IMG/VR virus record: IMGVR_UViG_3300047476_000597
Coordinates: 1-64,000 of that record
Origin: a virus
DNA: 64,000 nucleotides
Reading direction: 5' to 3' (one strand)
A program made the position numbers and the translations under genes. Shown here piece after piece: positions 58,382-64,000 of this stretch; positions within the stretch are counted from its first letter, which is position 1; every line of letters begins with the position of its first letter. The notes beneath the pieces were generated by a model, which was not told the origin of the DNA, made no database searches, and saw only the letters and a program-made list of their open reading frames with translations.

Positions 58382-58552
58382 CTATCGGAACTTGTTCTCA
58401 ATAAGAGCACAACAAGCTGCAAGACACAAGAAAACACCAGCATACAGGAACGTAATCCCATTACCAGTATACATACTACTCATCATTGCAGCAGCAGCTG
58501 TAACAGTGAGTAATACAACAAATAACATAATCACTATAGAACGTATAGTCAT
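58382..58552 (-). CDS. Small membrane protein, 56 aa, two TM segments
   Basis: Two hydrophobic segments (about 4-22 and 33-50) joined by a Y-T-G-N-G loop. ATG at 58552 was chosen; an earlier ATG adds another hydrophobic stretch. Unknown function. Confidence 0.7.
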   Translation of the reverse strand: MTIRSIVIMLFVVLLTVTAAAAMMSSMYTGNGITFLYAGVFLCLAACCALIENKFR

Positions 58553-58613
58553 AACACAATAGATTAAGAGAGTGAGAGAATGAGAATATATAACAATAAC
58601 CAAACACTAGGGA

Positions 58614-58835
58614 TTAACCTAGTGCTTGGAGTTTAGCAATGAGAACAGGTAATTCAGCCTCGTATTGGGCTGATATACCAGCATTACGTACACGTTGTGC
58701 AAGATATTGCTCACGTAACTCAATAGAGTCCATGAGATATTCTTTACGACATATGTTCGTAAAATGAGTAAGAGTCTGCTCATCAACATGAGGAGCTAGA
58801 AGATGCAGGATACGTGACACTGTATTACTGTCCAT
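58614..58835 (-). CDS. Hypothetical helical protein, 73 aa
   Basis: Starts M-D-S-N-T-V-S-R-I-L-H-L-L, helical throughout, ends A-K-L-Q-A-L-G. Divergent from the rightward gene at 59117; the 280-base gap between them holds the structured element at 58877. Unknown function. Confidence 0.75.
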   Translation of the reverse strand: MDSNTVSRILHLLAPHVDEQTLTHFTNICRKEYLMDSIELREQYLAQRVRNAGISAQYEAELPVLIAKLQALG

Positions 58836-58876
58836 GAGTTGTGCGATTTTAGAGTGGATAAAACATTTCGATACGG

Positions 58877-58946
58877 GGTACCGAGGCTAATGGATTGAAG
58901 GGGAGTCGGATTTGGCATAGTCCTACCCACAGACATTTCCATTAGG
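58877..58946. other. Structured non-coding element in divergent gap
   Basis: CTAATGGA (58888-58895) pairs with TCCATTAG (58939-58946), while GGGTA (58877-58881) pairs with TACCC (58925-58929). The two cross, so a pseudoknot or alternative pairing is implied. It lies between divergent genes, and a TTTTT run follows the right arm on the plus strand. Unassigned. Confidence 0.45.
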
Positions 58947-59063
58947 TTTTTATAAAAAATTTTCTACTACTCCCAGTCACAGCTATCTTTATGTTTTTAT
59001 TTTTAAAAAAAATTTCAAAATATCCGATAGTTGTAGTACCCTTGTTTTATCCTATACTATTCC

Positions 59064-59071
59064 TACCTTTG
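59064..59071 (+). promoter_or_regulatory. Promoter -7 element, TACCTTTG
   Basis: TACCTTTG lies 46 bases upstream of the ATG at 59117. Its presence shows that the long hydrophobic extension 58991-59116 is untranslated leader and not a signal peptide. Confidence 0.65.
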
Positions 59072-59116
59072 TTATTCACTAGCATCTACCGGTGTAAAGA
59101 CGAACCGGATTATACA

Positions 59117-59815
59117 ATGACTAATACACAGAGTTTTGCTGCAAGAGAGTTAGACATACTCTCTAAGACATGGGATAAGAATAACCCAGATGAGGAACCA
59201 GTTATCCTAGAGTTTACTCCTGAGATACTAGCACTATGTGAGAGGTTTGGTAATAGTGGACAGAGTGGAGGATCTGCACCTTATGTAGCTGGTGCTATAT
59301 GTAATGCACTGAAGAAGCTGCTGTTACAAGAACCTATTGCACCTATAACAGGAGTAGAGGATGAGTGGTTCAGTGTCTATGGTATGAACCCTAAAAAACC
59401 AGAAGGTTATCAAAACAGTCGCTGTAGTTCATTGTTCAAGGATGCTAATATACAAGACGGTAATCCTTATTATCTAGATGCTATAGTGTGGAAAGGCGAT
59501 ACAGAAGGAGAGTCTGGTACTGATTGGGAAACATTCTCCGGTACTGTAGCTGGTATAACTAGTAGGCAGTTCATTAAAGGGTTTCCATTCATTCCTAAAA
59601 CATTCTACATAGATGTTACTAGAGAATATCTACCAGCTGACCATACAGAGGAACCATTCTATGAGTTTGATTACTATGATCAAAAGATATACGAGGCAAC
59701 TGGTGTTAGAGAGTGGGTAAAAGAAAAATACCGATATAAGATAAAGGACCCTAAGCAGCTAGAAAAGGTTTGGAAATACTATAAACAACCAAAACAGCAA
59801 CATGACAACATCTGA
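59117..59815 (+). CDS. Conserved phage protein of unknown function, 232 aa
   Basis: Recognisable phage-wide pattern: I-L-A-L-C-E-R-F-G-N-S-G-Q-S-G-G-S-A-P (about 38-57), W-F-S-V-Y-G, Y-Q-N-S-R-C-S-S-L-F-K, Y-Y-L-D-A-I-V-W, then F-P-F-I-P-K-T-F-Y-I-D-V (about 185) and acidic E-F-D-Y-Y-D. The family occurs in many tailed phages without an assigned role. It overlaps the next gene by 14 bases. Confidence 0.85.
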   Translation: MTNTQSFAARELDILSKTWDKNNPDEEPVILEFTPEILALCERFGNSGQSGGSAPYVAGAICNALKKLLLQEPIAPITGVEDEWFSVYGMNPKKPEGYQNSRCSSLFKDANIQDGNPYYLDAIVWKGDTEGESGTDWETFSGTVAGITSRQFIKGFPFIPKTFYIDVTREYLPADHTEEPFYEFDYYDQKIYEATGVREWVKEKYRYKIKDPKQLEKVWKYYKQPKQQHDNI

Positions 59816-60179
59816 GATACGCATACCACTCCCACTAACAGACCTATCTGATAGAAGAGTACTATCAGTAAAAGAGTGTAGTATGGTATTATACCCACAA
59901 CACATAGAGTATAAGGTCATTACTAAATACGAGCAGATGGACAAGTCTACCGGTATATGGGAAGAGGTTTCTGCTAACTACCGGTGGACTAGAAAAAGAT
60001 CTAGTATGGCTGAGGTTAATATGCTGTATTGTAATAAAGAAAAGATGTATGTTGTAGGTATTGATGTGTTAGGAGCTGATAGTAACTGCTGGCACTGGGC
60101 TGATCCAAAAGCTGCACTAACTATATACAACCAGCTGCGAGATTATATGTTAGGTAAAACCTTGTTTGTTTCAGAATAA
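59802..60179 (+). CDS. Hypothetical protein, 125 aa
   Basis: Soluble, mixed alpha/beta with R-W-T-R-K-R-S-S and W-A-D-P-K-A-A-L-T-I-Y. Unknown. Coupled to the previous gene and followed by a terminator. Confidence 0.8.
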   Translation: MTTSEIRIPLPLTDLSDRRVLSVKECSMVLYPQHIEYKVITKYEQMDKSTGIWEEVSANYRWTRKRSSMAEVNMLYCNKEKMYVVGIDVLGADSNCWHWADPKAALTIYNQLRDYMLGKTLFVSE

Positions 60180-60215
60180 TTACTACCTTTGTTATGTATT
60201 CATAGAATTGATTTT

Positions 60216-60243
60216 CCCTGGCTTGGTCTCAAGCTGGGGTTTT
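60216..60243 (+). terminator. Intrinsic terminator
   Basis: CCCTGGCTTG / CAAGCTGGGG, a 10-bp stem with two G-U pairs and loop GTCT, followed by TTTT. It ends the 59117-60179 unit. Confidence 0.8.
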
Positions 60244-60294
60244 CTTGTTAATTTCTTAATATACTATTACCAACCTTTTTATTATTATTCTCTG

Positions 60295-60302
60295 TACATT
60301 TG
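60295..60302 (+). promoter_or_regulatory. Promoter -7 element, TACATTTG
   Basis: TACATTTG lies 43 bases before the phosphoesterase start. No clear -33 element. The position just after the terminator supports a new transcription unit. Confidence 0.6.
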
Positions 60303-60344
60303 CAACATCACATCTTTATTATAGTTTCATACTAAACACATAAC

Positions 60345-61580
60345 ATGTCTAAGACATTGTACGCAAAGTATTTAACAGACACAGTTTTACCGAATGTAAA
60401 ACTAGCATACGAGACACAAGCACCTGGTACTCGTGTAATAGCAAAGAATAACGAGATCAGTGAGACTACTGTACTAAAATGGGCAAAAGAGTTTGGGTGG
60501 AAAAGATACCAGGCACCTGTCATAATAAAAGAACCACCAGTAGTAAAAAAGAAAGAAGAGCCGGCCCCATTCATCCCGAAAGAGGCTATTAAGAATAAAA
60601 ATACAGAAGAAGCTCTCAACAGACACAGAAAAGAAAAAGAAGAAGTACTCAAAGAACTAGAAGAGCTGTACATGGCACATGATATAGCTCTAGGTCTAAC
60701 TAAACCAATCAACTATACTATACCAGAAATACTATTTAACGAACATGAAAAAAGTCAGGGTATAGGTATTATACAATACTCTGACTGGCACGTAGAAGAA
60801 AGAGTAGAAAAAAAGACTACACACGGCCTCAATGAATATAACCCAGATATAGCTAGACGAAGAGTAGACAAGCTGACCGAGAATACAATCAAACTAATAA
60901 GAAAAGAACGTCAGGATATTAACCTAGACAAGCTGCTAATAGTACTAGGTGGTGACATGATTAACAGTTTCCTACACGATCATGATGTGCAACAAAACTA
61001 CATGGCACCAATAGAAGCCTGTGAGTTTGCTAAAGAACTAATATGTCGGTCTCTAGCCACTATAGCTGAATATGCAAATGTCCAGAGTATAGACGTTATG
61101 TGTATCAGAGGCAATCACCCACGCTTAACAAAAAAGATGTCCAGCAGCACAGATTATAAAATGAACCTAGAGGCTCTTATATATAACTCTGTAAAACAGG
61201 ATGAGAAGATGAAGAGTGACCTATTCAAATGGCATATTCCTGAGTCACAGTTTGGTTATATAAAGATAGGTAACAAGACTGTAAGAGCTATGCATGGTCA
61301 CGAGATTAACTACAAAGGTGGTATAGGTGGTATCACAATCCCTCTAGTAAAAGCTGTTATGCGATTGAATGATACAATAAAAGCAGACTACACATGTATG
61401 CACCACTACCATACACTGGATATGATAGGAGCTTGTAACACATCTATCAACGGTAGCCTAGTAGGGTATAACAGTTATGCAATGGCTATACAAGCAAAAT
61501 ATGATGCACCCAAACAAGCATTCCAGCTGTTAGATATGGAAAGGGGTTTTACTACCCGGATACCAATATTCTGTGAGTAG
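60345..61580 (+). CDS. Calcineurin-like metallophosphoesterase, 411 aa
   Basis: N-terminal residues about 25-55 form a helix-turn-helix-like segment (I-S-E-T-T-V-L-K-W-A-K-E-F-G-W). The catalytic part shows the five metallophosphatase motifs: S-D-W-H (about 145), G-G-D-M-I (about 203), R-G-N-H-P (about 255), M-H-G-H-E (about 313) and M-H-H-Y-H-T (about 345). These bind two metals and cleave phosphate esters in DNA, RNA or small molecules; the substrate is unknown. It forms its own unit with promoter upstream. Confidence 0.9.
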   Translation: MSKTLYAKYLTDTVLPNVKLAYETQAPGTRVIAKNNEISETTVLKWAKEFGWKRYQAPVIIKEPPVVKKKEEPAPFIPKEAIKNKNTEEALNRHRKEKEEVLKELEELYMAHDIALGLTKPINYTIPEILFNEHEKSQGIGIIQYSDWHVEERVEKKTTHGLNEYNPDIARRRVDKLTENTIKLIRKERQDINLDKLLIVLGGDMINSFLHDHDVQQNYMAPIEACEFAKELICRSLATIAEYANVQSIDVMCIRGNHPRLTKKMSSSTDYKMNLEALIYNSVKQDEKMKSDLFKWHIPESQFGYIKIGNKTVRAMHGHEINYKGGIGGITIPLVKAVMRLNDTIKADYTCMHHYHTLDMIGACNTSINGSLVGYNSYAMAIQAKYDAPKQAFQLLDMERGFTTRIPIFCE

Positions 61581-61585
61581 TACAG

Positions 61586-62212
61586 CTACAGACGTTCTAT
61601 CTTATACTCTAGCATCAGTTTCTCTATTACAGCTGGCATTCTATAGAAATGAGTACGGTCATATCGTATCATACGTAAACCAGCTGTACTACAGAATCTA
61701 TTCTTAGCTGCATCAGCTTTTTTTCTCTTCTCAGTAGCGTGAGAACTAACACCATCATATTCTATAACCAGGCCCAGAGTAGGTAGATAAAAATCGTACC
61801 GGTAATAACCATAGTCACTACTCTTATTATCCGCAAACTCTACCTCTCGGTACCACTCCACATTATACAACGACAGCTGGTTAATAATCTGCCATTCTGC
61901 AGCTGATGGTTGTGGTAGGTCTTTTCTAGGACATTGCCTATACGCTAGTTTCTTCTTCTCTTTCACTGCTACTGGTTTGCGTACAGCTGCCTGCCTCACA
62001 GGAGTAGCTACTACAGCTGGTGCAACAATCTTCTCTTCCTTCCTACCATATTCCGCACATACTAGTTTCCAAAAAAGATCATCTCTCCTCTTAAACTCTT
62101 CTTGTGTAATACCTTGCTCATACAGATAATACTCATGTGATCTCTTATTGTGTTGTAAGCTGTATAAAAACAGGTCTACTCTTCTCCATAGTTTTTCTAT
62201 AATATTCTTCAT
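61586..62212 (-). CDS. PD-(D/E)XK (DUF559/DUF2726-like) endonuclease
   Basis: 208 aa. The C-terminal domain shows Y-D-F-Y-L-P then L-V-I-E-Y-D-G-V-S-S-H (about 150-168) and R-M-I-R-Y-D-R-T-H-F, the core of Vsr-like small endonucleases (D in D-F, E in I-E-Y). The first 110 residues are basic and linker-like (V-R-K-P-V-A-V-K-E-K-K-K). ATG at 62212 follows the -7 element by only six bases, so the mRNA is nearly leaderless. Convergent with the phosphoesterase gene. Confidence 0.85.
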   Translation of the reverse strand: MKNIIEKLWRRVDLFLYSLQHNKRSHEYYLYEQGITQEEFKRRDDLFWKLVCAEYGRKEEKIVAPAVVATPVRQAAVRKPVAVKEKKKLAYRQCPRKDLPQPSAAEWQIINQLSLYNVEWYREVEFADNKSSDYGYYRYDFYLPTLGLVIEYDGVSSHATEKRKKADAAKNRFCSTAGLRMIRYDRTHFYRMPAVIEKLMLEYKIERL

Positions 62213-62218
62213 GTACAA

Positions 62219-62226
62219 CAAAGGTA
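62219..62226 (-). promoter_or_regulatory. Promoter -7 element, TACCTTTG
   Basis: TACCTTTG ends directly beside the endonuclease ATG at 62212, predicting a nearly leaderless transcript. It is back to back with the rightward promoter at 62261. Confidence 0.65.
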
Positions 62227-62260
62227 GAAAAATATTTTTGGTTTATAACAAACAACATTA

Positions 62261-62268
62261 TACATTTG
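62261..62268 (+). promoter_or_regulatory. Promoter -7 element, TACATTTG
   Basis: TACATTTG lies 21 bases before the ATG at 62290 and starts the rightward operon that runs off the window edge. Confidence 0.65.
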
Positions 62269-62289
62269 CTTTATTATAAAACTAAAACA

Positions 62290-62646
62290 ATGGCAACAAT
62301 AGATTTTAAAAAAACATTTGCTGAAAAAGCAGCTAGTGGAGAGGAGTTAACACCTGAAGAACTAGCGGAATTAAGAAAACGTCTAGATGAAGAAACTAGT
62401 CGTATGAGAGAAAAACTAGATGAGCTTACTGTACGTAAACAATATTTTGAAATAGCTGCTCTTATGGGTATTATTAAGGTAGAAGAGGTGCCAGGGTTAT
62501 TAGGACTAGAGATGCAAAAAAGAAAGATAGAAGCTATATGGGTACTCACACAGTTTGAACAAGGACAAGCTGCTGCTAGAAAAGAACTAGAAGAGCAGCA
62601 GAGCAGAAAAGAATCTCCTATAATCACAGACGGACAAACAAAATAG
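62290..62646 (+). CDS. Helical protein, 118 aa
   Basis: Glutamate- and lysine-rich helices (E-E-L-T-P-E-E-L-A-E-L-R-K-R-L, then R-K-E-L-E-E-Q-Q) suggest coiled coil. ATG at 62290 was chosen over the upstream TTG. First gene of the right-end operon; function unknown. Confidence 0.8.
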   Translation: MATIDFKKTFAEKAASGEELTPEELAELRKRLDEETSRMREKLDELTVRKQYFEIAALMGIIKVEEVPGLLGLEMQKRKIEAIWVLTQFEQGQAAARKELEEQQSRKESPIITDGQTK

Positions 62647-62647
62647 T

Positions 62648-62899
62648 ATGGCACAGCTAACCAAAAAGATTCAAGAGATACAAAAAGATGAAGTGTTTAC
62701 AATACCAGAACAAGAAGGAGAGTATTGTAGAAAAGGTATGGTATATAGTAAAACCTATAGCTACTATGTAGCAGCTGACATAGCAGCACTAGTACTACCT
62801 AAGTTCTTGAACGAAGATACTATTGTAATACCAACAGGGCAGTACTTTAATACAGATCCCTCTTTTCCTGAAACAAAAGAAACTGAATACAAACAATAA
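62648..62899 (+). CDS. Hypothetical protein, 83 aa
   Basis: Small mixed protein (Y-Y-V-A-A-D-I-A-A-L-V-L-P-K) in the right-end operon; unknown family. One-base spacing to the next gene. Confidence 0.75.
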   Translation: MAQLTKKIQEIQKDEVFTIPEQEGEYCRKGMVYSKTYSYYVAADIAALVLPKFLNEDTIVIPTGQYFNTDPSFPETKETEYKQ

Positions 62900-63261
62900 T
62901 GGCACAGGTCAATGTATGGAACCAAATAGTGAGGATGGAACTGGATGAGATAATCCGGTTCCAACTCTCTATGCACTGTACATTCAATAGTGTACACATA
63001 ACAGAAGGGGAGCTAGACGTATTGCTAGACATAACAAAAGCCGGTGATAGAGAGCTCAACATACTGTGCAAAGAGATGATAAAAACAGGTAGGTTTGCAT
63101 CACAGCAGTCTATCAGGAATACCATAGACTCTCTAGTAGCTAAGAAGCTGATAGTAAAAGCTAGGAATAACGGCAGTAGAAAAAGGGTATCACTAGCTAA
63201 GAACGTTGTTATTAATACTCAGGCACCTATACTAGTAGATATTAAGGTACTATGCAACTAA
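62899..63261 (+). CDS. Winged-helix-like protein, 120 aa
   Basis: Ends with a helix-turn-helix/wing pattern: F-A-S-Q-Q-S-I-R-N-T-I-D-S-L-V-A-K-K-L-I-V-K-A-R (about 75-98), as in MarR-like or RepL-like DNA-binding domains. Possibly a late regulator. Overlaps the next gene by 10 bases. Confidence 0.75.
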   Translation: MAQVNVWNQIVRMELDEIIRFQLSMHCTFNSVHITEGELDVLLDITKAGDRELNILCKEMIKTGRFASQQSIRNTIDSLVAKKLIVKARNNGSRKRVSLAKNVVINTQAPILVDIKVLCN

Positions 63262-63650
63262 AAGAGCTTGTTAAACAATATGCTGCAGATAACAACATAC
63301 CAGAAGAAGATGCTCTGAGTATTGTGATAGGGATGTACAACAGTATCAAGATCTCTATGAACCGGTTAGAACACATCAGAATCAAGGTGCCAGGATTAGG
63401 AGTATTCTCTATGAAACACTGGAAGGCGCAGAAGGAGCTAGAGTCACTGATAAAAAGACGCAATAAGGTAGGGCCGGAACACAAACACTGGTACAATAAA
63501 GGGATAGAACTCATGAAACGTGCATCTGTTCTATCTACTAAAGAGGCTGAAAAAAAACAAGCATTCAAACTAAAGAAAAAACAATACAAAGATGAGCAAC
63601 TGGATACAGAAGCTGCAAACGGCCTGGAGATTGAGAAAAGAAATAGCTGA
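63252..63650 (+). CDS. HU/IHF-like DNA-binding protein, 132 aa
   Basis: The first 60 residues resemble a nucleoid-protein core (helical start, then H-I-R-I-K-V-P-G-L-G-V-F-S-M-K, the strand/turn of the HU family). The C-terminal 60 residues are basic helices (K-A-Q-K-E-L-E-S-L-I-K-R-R). It may bend DNA during packaging or gene expression. HU-like assignment by pattern only. Confidence 0.65.
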   Translation: MQLKELVKQYAADNNIPEEDALSIVIGMYNSIKISMNRLEHIRIKVPGLGVFSMKHWKAQKELESLIKRRNKVGPEHKHWYNKGIELMKRASVLSTKEAEKKQAFKLKKKQYKDEQLDTEAANGLEIEKRNS

Positions 63651-63951
63651 GGGCTTTCTTAATGTATACACATCGCATAGTGAAGATATACAAAAGACTA
63701 TAGACGAGAGGGTAGCTATATGTGAGAGTAATCAATGTGGTTATTACGATGCAGCTGGTACTGGAGATAACGTATTCCTAAAAGGACAGCCGGCATGTGG
63801 GTTATGTGGCTGTAATGTACCAGCTAAACCATCGTGCTTGTCCTGCACATGCACACTCAGAGACATAGGTAAGCTGCCTCTGTGGGAAGCAGTACTAACA
63901 CCAGAACAAGAAAAAGAACTAGATAACGCACAAAAAAATACTAATGGTTAG
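63592..63951 (+). CDS. Cysteine-rich zinc-binding protein, 119 aa
   Basis: From residue 44 onward seven closely spaced cysteines occur: C-E-S-N-Q-C, then C-G-L-C-G-C, then C-L-S-C-T-C, consistent with two zinc or Fe-S sites. Helical ends flank the cluster. Proteins of this layout precede structural genes in some large phages. It starts inside the previous gene and overlaps the next one by eight bases. Confidence 0.8.
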   Translation: MSNWIQKLQTAWRLRKEIAEGFLNVYTSHSEDIQKTIDERVAICESNQCGYYDAAGTGDNVFLKGQPACGLCGCNVPAKPSCLSCTCTLRDIGKLPLWEAVLTPEQEKELDNAQKNTNG

Positions 63952-64000
63952 GTTCATAGAAGAAGGTCATAGCTATCTAGACAAAGACAACAACAAACTC
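63944..64000 (+). CDS. Partial gene at right edge
   Basis: ATG at 63944 reads M-V-R-F-I-E-E-G-H-S-Y-L-D, open to the window edge. The E-x-H-x-Y opening recalls nuclease-like proteins of large phages, but only 19 codons are visible, so no function is assigned. Confidence 0.55.
   Translation, partial: MVRFIEEGHSYLDKDNNKL

Noticed and set aside
58888-58946. Small tRNA
   Set aside because: The closing stem is right but the length (59) is too short and T and D arms are absent.
58991-59116. N-terminal signal peptide of the 232-aa protein
   Set aside because: A promoter element lies inside this hydrophobic stretch, and a normal ATG with leader follows at 59117.
60184-60191. TACCTTTG as a further promoter
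   Set aside because: It lies directly before a strong terminator, just after a stop codon; a better element for the next gene exists at 60295.
1-64000. Genome-wide stop-codon reassignment
   Set aside because: Many large intact genes use TAG and TGA as plain stops and none of the long genes is broken, so the interrupted small frames are local events.

Overview
This window looks like part of the genome of a large, AT-rich (roughly 35% GC) double-stranded DNA tailed phage that infects a member of the Bacteroidota. There are no Shine-Dalgarno sequences. Start codons follow short A-rich stretches of the type AAAACA-ATG. Transcription units begin at copies of TAnnTTTG, the known Bacteroidota -7 promoter element. 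Genes are packed head to tail with ATGA or TAATG overlaps. No capsid, portal or large terminase gene is present, so the phage family cannot be fixed; the replication gene set overlaps that of crAss-like phages, but that is only an inference.

Layout. Positions 1-56,038 are one long leftward (minus strand) early region of about 110 genes, mostly small and unknown. Embedded in it are: recombination genes (RecA 1.8-2.8 kb, PD-(D/E)XK exonuclease 3.5-4.6 kb, RuvC-like resolvase 6.5-7.0 kb, Sak4-like ATPase 32.2-32.9 kb, SSB-like protein 31.2-32.2 kb); a split DarB-like methylase/helicase pair (10-16.6 kb); two free-standing homing endonucleases (HNH-AP2 at 16.5 kb, GIY-YIG at 23.7 kb), each with a pseudoknot-capable leader; dUMP/dTMP genes (uracil-DNA glycosylase, dCTP deaminase, ThyX, 18.8-21.1 kb); a structured RNA region (21.9-22.3 kb); a ParB-like protein; a TOPRIM primase (29.2 kb); a probable NAD+-rebuilding anti-defence operon (Prs/Adps-like, HAD, Nampt/Namat-like, 34-36.8 kb); a DnaB-type helicase (37 kb); a family A DNA polymerase (40.1-42.3 kb); and a phage-encoded tmRNA with its own promoter and terminator (49.0-49.55 kb).

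Positions 56.0-56.5 kb are a regulatory or origin-like region with three TATCC-N6-GGATA palindromes in front of a rightward RepL-like winged-helix gene. From 57 to 64 kb, short units alternate in direction. The right edge (62.3 kb onward) is a rightward operon (HTH, HU/IHF-like and cysteine-rich proteins) that probably leads into late genes beyond the window.

How the parts work together: PolA, DnaB helicase, primase and SSB-like protein form a replisome; RecA, Sak4, exonuclease and RuvC serve recombination-dependent replication; dCTP deaminase and ThyX feed dTMP synthesis while a UDG-like protein handles uracil; the Prs/Nampt pair probably restores NAD+ after NAD-depleting host defences; the tmRNA rescues stalled ribosomes. 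Several small genes are broken by a single in-frame stop or a frameshift. CAGCTG is strikingly over-represented in all reading frames and between genes.
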